Source: Clostridium sp. CS001
Lineage (GTDB): Bacteria; Bacillota; Clostridia; Clostridiales; Clostridiaceae
Length of the DNA stretch: 64,000 nt
Reading direction: 5' to 3'
Assembly (NCBI RefSeq): GCF_020443565.1
Contig: NZ_JAIZZN010000005.1
Coordinates: 118,090-182,089 of the forward strand
The translations under genes were made by a program, and so were the position numbers. Below, one piece after another: positions 45,813-54,598 of this stretch. Position 1 is the stretch's first letter. Every line of letters begins with the position of its first letter. The notes beneath the pieces are model-generated. The model did not search any database. It saw nothing but the letters and a program-made list of their open reading frames with translations, and was not told the origin of the DNA.

Positions 45813-46133
45813 ATGTCAAAAATTAATTGTAGCGTTACAAACTGCTCCCATAATAATGAACATGCTTGTTTTGCTAACGTAATAAATGTTGGCGGAAAAA
45901 GCGCAATAAATGATTCTGATACTTGCTGTGCTTCTTTTTTAGATTCAAAAATTTACAGTGATCTTACCAATAACATTAATGAAAATGGTGATGAATGTAG
46001 AGCAATTACCTGTAATGTAGGTACTTGTACTTATAATTCTGATAATCTCTGTAATGCTAAGTCTATAGATGTAAGTGGTGACAATGTCAATCTCTATTCA
46101 GAAACTAACTGCTTAACATTTAAAACCACATAA
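45813..46133 (+). CDS. DUF1540 domain protein (two domains)
   Basis: A 106-aa, cysteine-rich protein with two DUF1540 units: INCSVTNCSHNNEHACFANVINVGG...CCASF (residues 4-42) and AITCNVGTCTYNSDNLCNAKSIDVSG...CLTF (65-103). Each has four cysteines at matching spacing, suggesting metal or disulfide binding. AAGGAGG precedes the ATG. DUF1540 proteins are widespread in clostridia and some are spore-associated, but their role is unproven. Confidence 0.88.
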   Translation: MSKINCSVTNCSHNNEHACFANVINVGGKSAINDSDTCCASFLDSKIYSDLTNNINENGDECRAITCNVGTCTYNSDNLCNAKSIDVSGDNVNLYSETNCLTFKTT

Positions 46134-46155
46134 TCAAATTATCTCTATAAAAATA

Positions 46156-46206
46156 AAAGGTTCCTTAGTATAACTACAATCTGTAGATCTACTAAGGAAC
46201 CATTTA
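46156..46206. terminator. Convergent terminator
   Basis: GGTTCCTTAGTA/TACTAAGGAACC stem between the DUF1540 gene and rubrerythrin gene, with A and T tracts on both sides. Confidence 0.85.
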
Positions 46207-46223
46207 GGCATATTTAAACCTAT

Positions 46224-46769
46224 TTATTTATCGAAATATCTTTCTAAAAGTCCTTTAAAAGCTCTTCCGTGCCTTGCTTCATCTTTGCACATTTCATGCA
46301 CCGTATCATGAATAGCATCAAGATTCTTTTCTTTTGCGAGAGTTGCAAGCTTCTTCTTGCCAGCGCAGGCTCCATACTCAGCCTCCACTCGTGCCTTTAA
46401 ATTTTCTTTAGTATTAGGTTTTACCAATTCTCCTAGAAGCTCTGCAAATTTAGATGCATGCTCTGCTTCTTCATAAGCAATTCGCTTATAAGTCTCACCG
46501 ATTTCTGGAAAGCCTTCTCTATCTGCCTGCCTTGACATAGCAAGGTACATGCCAACCTCTGTACATTCAGCTATAAAGTTGGATCTTAGGTCATTTACAA
46601 CTTCAATATCAACATCTGCTGCCACACCAATTCTATGTTCATCTGCCCATACTAAGTCATCTTTTATTTCATTAAATTTACTTGAATCAGCCTTACAAAT
46701 GGGGCATATCTCTGGTGGCTGTTCCCCCTCATGAATATATCCACAAACCGCGCAAACAAATCTTTTCAT
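46224..46769 (-). CDS. Reverse rubrerythrin (NADH/rubredoxin-dependent peroxidase)
   Basis: A 181-aa non-haem iron protein with the rubredoxin domain at the N-terminus ([10 protein letters not shown]...CPICKA, residues 6-25) and the four-helix diiron domain after it ([40 protein letters not shown]). This reversed domain order is that of the clostridial reverse rubrerythrins, which detoxify peroxide and oxygen in anaerobes. AGGAGG precedes the ATG. Confidence 0.93.
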   Translation of the reverse strand: MKRFVCAVCGYIHEGEQPPEICPICKADSSKFNEIKDDLVWADEHRIGVAADVDIEVVNDLRSNFIAECTEVGMYLAMSRQADREGFPEIGETYKRIAYEEAEHASKFAELLGELVKPNTKENLKARVEAEYGACAGKKKLATLAKEKNLDAIHDTVHEMCKDEARHGRAFKGLLERYFDK

Positions 46770-46848
46770 TTATAATCCTCCTGAGCAATATATATTTTCA
46801 GTATAGTATTCTTCTTTTTCATATATTTTACTCAAGGATTATAAATAT

Positions 46849-47529
46849 TTATTCATTCCTTAGCTCCATTATCTCCTTTTCAGTGAGATACCGCCACTCG
46901 CCCACCTTTATACCCTCGATTTTTACATTTATTATTCGAATTCTCTCTAGTCTCACAACAGTATATCCAAAAACTTTGCTCATTCTTCGAATTTGCTTAT
47001 TAAGTCCCTGGGTGAGAATAATACGAAAAGTATCTTCGGTAACCCTACTAACTTTGCAAGGTCTTGTGGTAATGCTACAAATTTCCACGCCTTCAGACAT
47101 TCCCTTCATAAAAAGCTCATCAAAAGGCTTATTTAAAGTTACTATATATTCTTTTTCATGTTCATTTTCTGATTCTAAAATTTTATTTGCAAGTTCGCCA
47201 TCATTAGTCATTAATATTAATCCTTGCGATGCTTTGTCCAGTCTCCCAATAGGGAAAATATATTCCGGATAACCCATAAGATTAATTATATTGTTTTCCA
47301 CACTTTTTTCTGCAGTACAGGTTATGCCCACTGGTTTATTTAGTGCAATGTAGATTTTATCTTTCTCTGGTATAGGCTCATTATCAATAAGAATAATATC
47401 CTCTTTTTCTACCCATTGTCCCTTTGTGCAAAGCTTCCCATTTACTATTATTCTATTATCTTCAATAAGTCTATTTGTTTCTGTCCTTGAACATATCCCA
47501 TAATTGCTAAGAAGTTTATTTATTCTCAT
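46849..47529 (-). CDS. rluF: RluF-like 23S rRNA pseudouridine synthase
   Basis: A 226-aa protein with an N-terminal S4 RNA-binding domain (MRINKLLSNYGICSRTETNRLIEDNRIIVNGK) and the RsuA/RluF catalytic core GRLDKASQGLILMTNDGEL (about residues 95-113, catalytic Asp in GRLD). The later QGLNKQIRRMSKVFGYTVVRLERIRI block is typical of RluF. It modifies U2604 in 23S rRNA in E. coli; the site here is inferred. Confidence 0.9.
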   Translation of the reverse strand: MRINKLLSNYGICSRTETNRLIEDNRIIVNGKLCTKGQWVEKEDIILIDNEPIPEKDKIYIALNKPVGITCTAEKSVENNIINLMGYPEYIFPIGRLDKASQGLILMTNDGELANKILESENEHEKEYIVTLNKPFDELFMKGMSEGVEICSITTRPCKVSRVTEDTFRIILTQGLNKQIRRMSKVFGYTVVRLERIRIINVKIEGIKVGEWRYLTEKEIMELRNE

Positions 47530-47566
47530 CTTTAAATATTTATCCTTTCACTCTTGTTCTTTGATA

Positions 47567-49333
47567 TTACATCTCCTCAGGTGTTTCAATTCCTAGTAAG
47601 TCTAGACCTGTTTCAAGAATATCCTTTGTTAGATTAATTAAATTTAACCATGATATACGTTTCTCTAAATTCTCTTCTTTTAATATCCTATTTTCATGAT
47701 AAAACCTATTAAATATATTTGAAATCTCAAATATATATTCGCAGATCTTATGTGGAGCTCTTTCGATAAAGCTGCCTTCAATGACTTCATTGAATTTAGA
47801 AAGCTTAAGCATAAGATCTCTTTCAACATCACTTGAAGGCCCTAGAATTACCTTTGGTAATGATATATCTTTGCTTTGTGCTTTATTTAAAATAGATTTA
47901 ATTCTTACAATGGTGTATTGAATATATGGTCCTGTATTTCCTTCAAAGGAGGCAAATCTATCTATATCAAATACATAATTTTTTGTAGCTTGATTTGATA
48001 AATCGCCGTACTTAAGAGCAGATACTCCAACCTTTATAGCAATGCTATCCATATTTTCAGAAGACATATCCGCATTGTTTACTTGTGATTTTTCCTTTAC
48101 CTTATCTTGAATTGTTTGGATTAAGTCTTCTAGCTTCATTACTCCGCCTTCTCTTGTTTTAAAAGGTTTTCCATCTTTGCCATTCATGGTTCCAAATCCA
48201 ATAAATTCAAGGCTCAAATCTGCTTTAACAATTTGTGATTTTCTTGCACATCTAAAAACCTGCTCAAAATGAAGTCCTTGCCTTTTATCAACCACATATA
48301 TTATCGCATCAGGATTATAATCATTTACTCTTTCCCAAATAGTTGCAAGGTCTGTTGTGCTGTACAAGCTCGCTCCATCAGATTTAAGAACTATAAATGG
48401 TGGTACCGTGTAAGTGTCATCTTCTTTTGCAACATCAACCACAAGAGCACCTTCACTTTCATAAGTATAGTTATTTTCTTTTAAATAATTAACCAACTTT
48501 GGAATATACTTTTGACAGTCACTTTCACCCTTCCATAAATCAAATTCAACATTTAAGTTACCATAGTTTTTCTTTAAATCTGCAACAGATACCTTAATTA
48601 TTTGTTTCCATAATGCAACATAACCTTCTCTTCCATTTTGGAGTTCAAAGGTAGCATTTCTTGCTTCTTCCATAGCCTTTTCATCTTCCTTAGCAAGTTT
48701 ACTTGCTGCAGGATATATACTTTCTAATTCTTTAATATTAAATGGCGCCTCCCATGGGTACTCTCCCTTAAAATCCTCATCAAAGTAAGGTAATTCACTC
48801 TGACGTCTTTTAAGCTCTGTAATTACCATACCTATTTGCAATCCCCAGTCTCCTAAATGAACGTCCCCTATTACATTATGACCTTGGAACCTTGATATAC
48901 GTTTTATACTTTCACCAATTATTGCAGCACGTAAATGTCCTACATGAAGTGGTTTTGCAACATTTGCTCCACCATAATCTACTATAATGGTCATAGGTTT
49001 TTCAGGCTGTGTGCAACCATATTTCTTATCACCGTAAATATCATTAATATATCTTGTTAAGAAACTATCTTTAACAGTAATGTTAATAAATCCAGGCCCT
49101 GCTATAAATACTTTTTCAAAAGTAGGTTCATTTTGTAATTCTTCCATTACCTCATTGGCAATCATTATAGGAGCTTTTTTATATTTTTTCGCTGCAGGCA
49201 GAGCACCATTACATTGGAATTGGCTTAAATCATAACGATTAGACACCGTAACTGTTCCGTACTCTTTGTCGTAGCCAAGTTTTTCAAACTTTTCTTTAAC
49301 AATATCATCTAGAATGTGTATTAGTTTTTGCAT
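47567..49333 (-). CDS. argS: Arginyl-tRNA synthetase
   Basis: Class I aminoacyl-tRNA synthetase. The start is at the ATG 49333 (MQKLIHILDDIVKEKFEKLGY); the frame's 5' extension lies inside the T-box terminator. The HIGH-like motif is NVAKPLHVGHLRAAIIG near residue 120, and KMSKS-like region is FKTREGGVMKLEDL. The C-terminal DALR anticodon-binding domain begins around residue 470 and ends GLDLLGIETPEEM. 588 aa. Controlled by a T-box leader. Confidence 0.96.
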   Translation of the reverse strand: MQKLIHILDDIVKEKFEKLGYDKEYGTVTVSNRYDLSQFQCNGALPAAKKYKKAPIMIANEVMEELQNEPTFEKVFIAGPGFINITVKDSFLTRYINDIYGDKKYGCTQPEKPMTIIVDYGGANVAKPLHVGHLRAAIIGESIKRISRFQGHNVIGDVHLGDWGLQIGMVITELKRRQSELPYFDEDFKGEYPWEAPFNIKELESIYPAASKLAKEDEKAMEEARNATFELQNGREGYVALWKQIIKVSVADLKKNYGNLNVEFDLWKGESDCQKYIPKLVNYLKENNYTYESEGALVVDVAKEDDTYTVPPFIVLKSDGASLYSTTDLATIWERVNDYNPDAIIYVVDKRQGLHFEQVFRCARKSQIVKADLSLEFIGFGTMNGKDGKPFKTREGGVMKLEDLIQTIQDKVKEKSQVNNADMSSENMDSIAIKVGVSALKYGDLSNQATKNYVFDIDRFASFEGNTGPYIQYTIVRIKSILNKAQSKDISLPKVILGPSSDVERDLMLKLSKFNEVIEGSFIERAPHKICEYIFEISNIFNRFYHENRILKEENLEKRISWLNLINLTKDILETGLDLLGIETPEEM

Positions 49334-49361
49334 ATTATACCTTCCTCTCTTTTTATAAAAC

Positions 49362-49650
49362 AAAAAACCGCCTCTTAAATATAAGAGACGGAAATATATC
49401 CGTGGTACCACTCTAATTGACTATAAATCACAAGCTTTAGTTACTATTATAATGCTTGATAAAATATTATAGTCCACTTGAAACTTTAACGCAGTTAACG
49501 ACTTGCCTTACTCAATTTTCAGGCAGCTTCTCAGAGGTTCTTTTCCCTTTTTATATTCTATGAGCCTTACACCCTCACCCACTCGCTTGAGACATCTAAA
49601 AAAGTACTCTTCTCTTCATAGAATTTATAACTTTTTATGGATTATATTAC
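49362..49650 (-). promoter_or_regulatory. T-box leader of argS
   Basis: On the minus strand, in order: Stem I elements GAGTAC...AAGCGAGT...GGGTGAGGGTGTAAGGCTC, a specifier region GAAAAGAACCTCTGAG in which AGA (Arg) sits at the expected place, the T-box TGGTACCACGG (49401-49411), and a terminator hairpin CCGTCTCTT/AAGAGGCGG followed by TTTTTT (49362-49391). Uncharged tRNA-Arg should stabilise the antiterminator and turn argS on. Confidence 0.94.
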
Positions 49651-49730
49651 CACCATGGAATTACTTTGTCAATAGACATAATTGTTATTTAATTATCCCA
49701 TTCTTTCTTCTATTTAATCCTTTAACTTAT

Positions 49731-49754
49731 CACTTGCCACGTGGGTGGCACTAG
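49731..49754 (+). repeat. Dispersed palindromic repeat, copy 4
   Basis: CACTTGCCACGTGGGTGGCA followed by CTAG, identical over 23 bases to copy 2. It lies 7 bp from the stop codon of the split manC gene. Confidence 0.8.
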
Positions 49755-49761
49755 ACACTTA

Positions 49762-50580
49762 TCATATATATTTCTTCGTTTCTCCGGATCCTCTTAATTC
49801 ATTTACTAAATGCTTAATCTCTTGATCCTTATTTTTATCCATTACCAATATAACATCTCCTGCATCTACAATTATAAGATCCTTTACTCCGAAACCAATT
49901 ATTAGCCTATCCTTCCCAAATACTGAGCAGTTTTGACTTTCTTCCATAAATGCATTTCCCAAAACATCGTTACCACGTAAATTACTAAGGAATCTTGAAA
50001 GGGATGCGAAAGTGCCGATGTCATCCCACACAAATTCACACTTTATAACAAATGCTTTTCTAGTTTTCTGCATTATTCCAAAATCTACTGATATCCCATC
50101 TATTTCATTGTACTGCTCTTTTATTACTTCTCTTTCTTCCTCCGTGTCAATCGCTTGATAGATAGTGATTAATCTCTTATACATTTTAGGTAAGTATTTC
50201 TCCATTTCCCGCAAGAATACATCTGCTCTCCATATGAACATACCACTGTTCCAAAGGAAATTTCCTTTTAAGAGTAAATCTTTAGCTACTTCGGCGTTAG
50301 GTTTTTCTAAAAATCGTTCTACTTTGAACGTAGGTATTTCACCGGTTACTCTGTCTCCCATTTCTATATAACCATAACCAGTTTCTGGTCTTGTGGGCTG
50401 TACTCCTATGGTGACTAACGCTCTCTTTTTATTTGCAACTTCAACTGCTTGTAAAAGAGTTTCTTTAAACTCTCTTTCATTTTCTATGAAATGATCAGAT
50501 GGTAGCACTATCATAGTCGCATCCTTGTCCTGTTTTAATAGCTTAGCAGCAGATAGACCTATACAGGTGGCAGTCCCTTT
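49762..50580 (-). pseudogene. manC: Mannose-1-phosphate guanylyltransferase, C-terminal part (gene split by 4.0-kb element)
   Basis: This fragment encodes about 268 residues, beginning TCIGLSAAKLLKQDKDATMI and VLPSDHFIENEREF, which is the middle of a GDP-mannose pyrophosphorylase. The EPxNKETAxxI motif before this is missing here and is found at 54614-54634, on the other side of the inserted element. Other family segments are GYGYIEMGDRV, FLEKPNAEVAKDLL and FLWNSGMFIWRADVF. Joined to the N-terminal part the enzyme would be about 355 aa, the normal length. As it stands the fragment lacks the nucleotide-binding N-terminus and should be inactive unless the element excises. Confidence 0.88.
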
Positions 50581-52142
50581 GTAGACGATAGAGGTCTTTG
50601 GAATTTAAAATAAACCTCTACCCTCTTTTCCTTTCTATCTTTATCCTCCTTAACAATAATCCTATTTATTAAAGATTCTACTAGTCCTCTATCTATTTCC
50701 TTTACCTCTAATACCTTTTCTATTTCATCCTTATATATCTGAAGTATGTCATAAGTATCTTCATTATTTATCAGTATTTCATCTAATTCCTTTTTCCTTT
50801 TAATTAGTTTTTCTTGGCTCTTTTGAATAGCTTTAGCCATATTATTAAAGTTTCTTTCAGTGATCACTTCCATTAATTTATCCTCATATAACTTCTGAAA
50901 CTTAGTATCTGTTGTTGATAACTTCTCCTGGACTGTTAGTAATTCCTTTTGAAAGTTATAATCTAGGCATATATCTTTTAGTAAATAATAATATTTATCC
51001 TTGTCTATACTTTTATTTATAATTTTTTTTAGATTTGTTTGTATTAGTGTTAACAGATATTCCTCCTTTACACTGTGTGCTGTGCAACGATTTCCTCCCA
51101 TTTGGCTATTTGCGCATTTATAACCCATATATTTTGCCCTATAGATCATTGTCCCACCACACTCTGCGCATTTTAAAACTCTAGAAAATGGATGAATAAC
51201 TCCATTTTTATATCTATACCCACTACTTCTCTCTTCCATAAGCTTTTGAACCTTGTTGAATGTTTGTTTATCTATTATCCCAGCAAACTCTCCTCCAATT
51301 ATCCATTCATGTTCCTGCGTAGCTATTACCTTTTTTATCTTATAACTCACCTTTTTCCATCGTTGTTGAACCATATATCCCCCATACTTAGGGTTTTTAA
51401 TAATTGAGAATATAGTATTATTTGTCCAAATGCCAAACTTCTTTCCTTTAAAATTTTTAAGTCTAGCTGATGGAGGCTCTATACCCTTTTTATTTAAATA
51501 TGTTGATATCCTTCCAGCTCCCCATCCACTTACATATAGACTGAAGATTTCTTTAACTACTTCTGTAGTTTCTCCACCCTCTGCTACCAGCACTATGGTC
51601 TTTTGATTCCCTTCATAAATCTCTTCAAATTTATATCCATATGGAGGTTTGCTTGCAATAGATGAGCCCCTCTCCATTCTATCAGTCAATGCGCTTCTTA
51701 CTCTCTTACTACAATCCTTAATATACATCTCATTAAGAATATTTTTAAAAGGTATGATATCATTAAATTCATTTTCCGTATCTACGTTATCTAAAACAGA
51801 TATGAATCTTACATTGTTAACTTTAAAATAGTCCTCTAAATAATAACCGGCAAGAATATAGTTTCTTGAAAACCTTGACAGATCTCTTGTAAGAACAATG
51901 TTTACCTTTTTATCCTCAATATCCTGTTTCATTCTAATAAATGCATCTCTATCAAAGTTTGATCCCGACATCCCTTGATCTTCATATACATCTATTAAAT
52001 TATATACCGCTTCTTTATCATATCTCGATTTTTCCAAAAGCCATTTTTTCAAATTGCCAACTTGTGCTGGAATAGATTCACTTTGCTCTTTTTTGCCCGT
52101 AGAAACCCTTGCATAAATTGCTACATTCCATACTTTTCTCAT
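50559..52142 (-). CDS. Large serine recombinase
   Basis: A 527-aa site-specific recombinase. The catalytic domain opens VAIYARVSTGKKEQSES with the nucleophile Ser14, then VLTRDLSRFSRNYILAGYYLEDYF. The recombinase domain follows (PPYGYKF, GAGRISTYLNKKGIEPPS), then a zinc ribbon, CAECGGTMIYRAKYMGYKCAN (about 323-343), and a coiled coil. Large serine recombinases excise or integrate elements between attB and attP; SpoIVCA of the B. subtilis skin element has the same architecture. The last residues (GLPPV) and the stop codon come from manC sequence beyond the attachment core. A 60-aa ORF overlaps its start by four bases. Confidence 0.95.
   Translation of the reverse strand: MRKVWNVAIYARVSTGKKEQSESIPAQVGNLKKWLLEKSRYDKEAVYNLIDVYEDQGMSGSNFDRDAFIRMKQDIEDKKVNIVLTRDLSRFSRNYILAGYYLEDYFKVNNVRFISVLDNVDTENEFNDIIPFKNILNEMYIKDCSKRVRSALTDRMERGSSIASKPPYGYKFEEIYEGNQKTIVLVAEGGETTEVVKEIFSLYVSGWGAGRISTYLNKKGIEPPSARLKNFKGKKFGIWTNNTIFSIIKNPKYGGYMVQQRWKKVSYKIKKVIATQEHEWIIGGEFAGIIDKQTFNKVQKLMEERSSGYRYKNGVIHPFSRVLKCAECGGTMIYRAKYMGYKCANSQMGGNRCTAHSVKEEYLLTLIQTNLKKIINKSIDKDKYYYLLKDICLDYNFQKELLTVQEKLSTTDTKFQKLYEDKLMEVITERNFNNMAKAIQKSQEKLIKRKKELDEILINNEDTYDILQIYKDEIEKVLEVKEIDRGLVESLINRIIVKEDKDRKEKRVEVYFKFQRPLSSTKGLPPV
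50569..50580 (-). other. Attachment-site core, manC 3' side
   Basis: On the minus strand AAAGGGACTGCC, matching AAGGAGACCGCC at 54614-54625 in 9 of 12 positions. An AGGTC (50592-50596) lies about 20 bp away on the element side, mirrored by GACCT at the other end. This is the junction of the element with the C-terminal manC fragment. Confidence 0.7.
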
Positions 52143-52321
52143 TTTGTCTCATCTACCTTTTCTTCTGAATCATTTTCAGGTGGATAGTTTTTATTATAGA
52201 GCACAATGTCCCTATTTTTTATTTTGTAATGTACCTCTTTTATTTTCTCCTCAATTATTTGCTCAATTAAACACTCCAAATTCTCGTTACCAAAGTTGAC
52301 CTCTGATTGGATTTTTAGCAC
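52139..52321 (-). CDS. 60-aa ORF overlapping the recombinase start (candidate accessory factor)
   Basis: A 60-aa charged protein, MLKIQSEVNFGNENLECLIEQ followed by IIEEKIKEVHYKIKNRDIVL and an acidic tail. Its stop overlaps the recombinase ATG (ATGA), so the two are translated together. I recognise no family. Small proteins next to large serine recombinases often act as recombination directionality factors; that is a positional guess here. Start codon choice is uncertain, as no strong ribosome site is visible. Confidence 0.6.
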   Translation of the reverse strand: MLKIQSEVNFGNENLECLIEQIIEEKIKEVHYKIKNRDIVLYNKNYPPENDSEEKVDETK

Positions 52322-52687
52322 TTTAATCCCTCTTAATTATTGCTTATATAAGAATTGTATTTACACCAACTTTTATATATGATTATATTTTTATATCTAC
52401 AATATTTTCACTTAAAAACAACTACTAACTTTGTACATAATCTATTACCACTAGAGTAATAATTATGAATAATATGAACAATATGAACAATATCAACAAC
52501 TCGCACTTATAGTATGTACTTTTAATTAACTTATTGTTATAATTTGAATATGAATATCTCACAAATAAATCCAATTTACTTCTAGTTTGATAAATAACAA
52601 TCAATATTGTTATTTTATTAACTTATCTAAATTTAGTTTTATTTGTAGATATATTACTTTTAAATTATATCCAAAGGGGGAATTTCG
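52322..52687. other. Gene-free divergent promoter region inside the element
   Basis: A 366-bp, very AT-rich region between the recombinase side and the exported protein. A run of three 9-mer direct repeats (ATGAACAAT-like) is at about 52476-52502. TATAAT at about 52535-52540 could be the -10 of the plus-strand gene, but the -35 is poor. Confidence 0.4.
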
Positions 52688-54529
52688 TTGAATAAAATGT
52701 CAAAATCATTAAGTTGTTCACTAGCAGCAATATTTGCACTTTCTATTGCAGTAATTAGCCCAAAGGTAGGACCTTTTAGTGTTGATGCTGTTTCCGCAGC
52801 TACTACAGCAGCTCCTGCTACACCTAGTAAGCCGTATACACCTAGTAAAACGACTACACCTAGCAAATCAACTACATCAGTTAATTATGCACCGGCAACA
52901 AGTGTAACTCGTTTACTTAGATTTAATTCTATGGGTGGCGATGTTAAACTTCTACAAACTACCCTTAACACTAAAGGGTACAAGCTTGACGTTGACGGTA
53001 TCTTAGGAAAGTTAACTTTAGCTGCAGTAAAAGACTATCAAGGTAAGAATGGTCTTGCTGTTGATGGTTTAGTTGGACCAGCTACTCTTGCAAAATTAAA
53101 TGCAAAACCAGTAACACCTCCAGCTGTTAAACCACCTGTTGTTAAACCACCAGTTGTTGTTCCACCTGTAGTGGTACCACCAGTTGTTGTTCCACCAGTA
53201 GATGTTCCACCAGTAGATGTTGTAACTTCTGCTTCACTAGTAAGTGATGCTGCTGTTTTCGAAAAATCAATTGGTAAAGATGGCAAATGGATTATTGCTA
53301 CTACTAAAGATTTAACTTCAACTAAAGACCTTGTTTTAGAAGGCGAATTCAAAAATGGTAAAAAAGATACTGTTACAGGTGCTGATCTTATCCAACGTAA
53401 GATAGGTCTTTACACTCAAGATGATAAGCGTAATGTAACTGCTAGATTCACTCTGACTGCTCCAAAGTTAACTATTAATAGCCCTATGGCAAGTTTGGAG
53501 CATGGAACTTTTAAGGGTGATCTTTATGTTTCATCTGCTAACTTTAAGTTAATAGATCAAAAAGTTGACGGAAATGTATATTTTACTACTCAAATAGCTA
53601 AAGATACATTTAACCAAGATACTAAAAGCGTTGTAACTGGAACTAAAGAATTAATAGAAGTAGATGCTGTAACAAGCCCTTCATTAGTAAAGGATGTAGC
53701 TGCTTTTGAAAATGCAATTAGCCCAAAAGGTAATTGGATTGCTTCTGTTTCAAAAGATTTAACTACTACTAAAGAACTTGTTTTAGATGGCGATAAAATG
53801 AATACAAAAACTCCTCCTGTTTCAATGCGTAAAATAGCTCTTTATTCTCAAGACGATAAGCATGTTACAACTCGTAAGTTTACTTTAACAGCTCCAAAAT
53901 TAACAATTAAGAGTGTAGATGCTAATATTTCAAAAGGAATTTTCGTTGGTGATATTTATGTGTCAGCAAAAAACTTCCAATTAATAGATGCTAAAGTTGA
54001 TGGAAATGTATATTTCACTACTCAAGAAGCTAAAGATACATTCAAGATGGATGCTACAAGTTCTGTAACTGGCGGCAAAGAATTAATAGAAGTAGATGCT
54101 GTAACAAGCCCTTCATTAGTAAAGGATGTAGCTGCTTTTGAAAATGCAATTAGCCCAAAAGGTAATTGGATTGCTTCTGTTTCAAAAGACTTAACTACTA
54201 CTAAAGAACTTGTTTTAGATGGCGATAAAATGAATACAAAAACTCCGCCAGTATCAATGCGTAAAATAGCTCTTTATTCTCAAGATGATAAGTATAATGT
54301 AACTCGTAGATTCACTTTAACTGCTCCAAAGTTAACAATTAAAAGTGTGGATGCTAATATTTCAAAAGGGATTTTTGTTGGTGATATTTATGTGTCAGCA
54401 AAAAACTTCCAGCTAATAGACACTTCTGTTGTGGGAAATGTGTATTTTACGAATAAAGAAGCTCAAGATACATTCGTAAAAGATGCTAAAAGCTCTATAT
54501 CAGGATTACAAGCATTAAAGCTTAATTAA
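52688..54529 (+). CDS. Exported peptidoglycan-binding protein with three tandem repeats (element cargo)
   Basis: A 613-aa secreted protein. Signal peptide (residues 1-38), a Thr/Pro/Ser linker, a PG_binding_1 domain at about 78-138 (LLRFNSMGGDVKLLQTTLNTKG...GLVGPATLAKLN), a Pro-Val-rich linker (PPVVVPPVVVPP), then three repeats of about 144-149 residues from about 177. Each repeat has a WI....KDLT.TK.LVL unit, a FTLTAPKLTI unit and a VxGNVYFT unit. Repeats 2 and 3 are nearly identical at DNA level with a 432-bp period. It starts with TTG after AAGGGGG. I do not recognise the repeat domain; a surface or spore-coat structural role is likely. Confidence 0.85.
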   Translation: MNKMSKSLSCSLAAIFALSIAVISPKVGPFSVDAVSAATTAAPATPSKPYTPSKTTTPSKSTTSVNYAPATSVTRLLRFNSMGGDVKLLQTTLNTKGYKLDVDGILGKLTLAAVKDYQGKNGLAVDGLVGPATLAKLNAKPVTPPAVKPPVVKPPVVVPPVVVPPVVVPPVDVPPVDVVTSASLVSDAAVFEKSIGKDGKWIIATTKDLTSTKDLVLEGEFKNGKKDTVTGADLIQRKIGLYTQDDKRNVTARFTLTAPKLTINSPMASLEHGTFKGDLYVSSANFKLIDQKVDGNVYFTTQIAKDTFNQDTKSVVTGTKELIEVDAVTSPSLVKDVAAFENAISPKGNWIASVSKDLTTTKELVLDGDKMNTKTPPVSMRKIALYSQDDKHVTTRKFTLTAPKLTIKSVDANISKGIFVGDIYVSAKNFQLIDAKVDGNVYFTTQEAKDTFKMDATSSVTGGKELIEVDAVTSPSLVKDVAAFENAISPKGNWIASVSKDLTTTKELVLDGDKMNTKTPPVSMRKIALYSQDDKYNVTRRFTLTAPKLTIKSVDANISKGIFVGDIYVSAKNFQLIDTSVVGNVYFTNKEAQDTFVKDAKSSISGLQALKLN

Positions 54530-54545
54530 TTACTAATCTTTAAAG

Positions 54546-54582
54546 AAACCCTCATGTGCACAATTGCATATGAGGGTTTTTT
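54546..54582 (+). terminator. Terminator after the cargo gene
   Basis: AAACCCTCATGTGCA/TGCATATGAGGGTTT stem followed by TTTTTT, still inside the element, 17 bp past the stop codon. Confidence 0.9.
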
Positions 54583-54598
54583 GCGCTAAAAAAATGAC

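Noticed and set aside
46682..47272. 196-aa plus-strand frame over rubrerythrin and rluF
   Set aside because: Antisense to two clear genes, spans their intergenic region, and shows no family pattern.
49503..49754. 83-aa plus-strand frame in the argS leader
   Set aside because: Antisense to the T-box and the palindrome copy; not coding.
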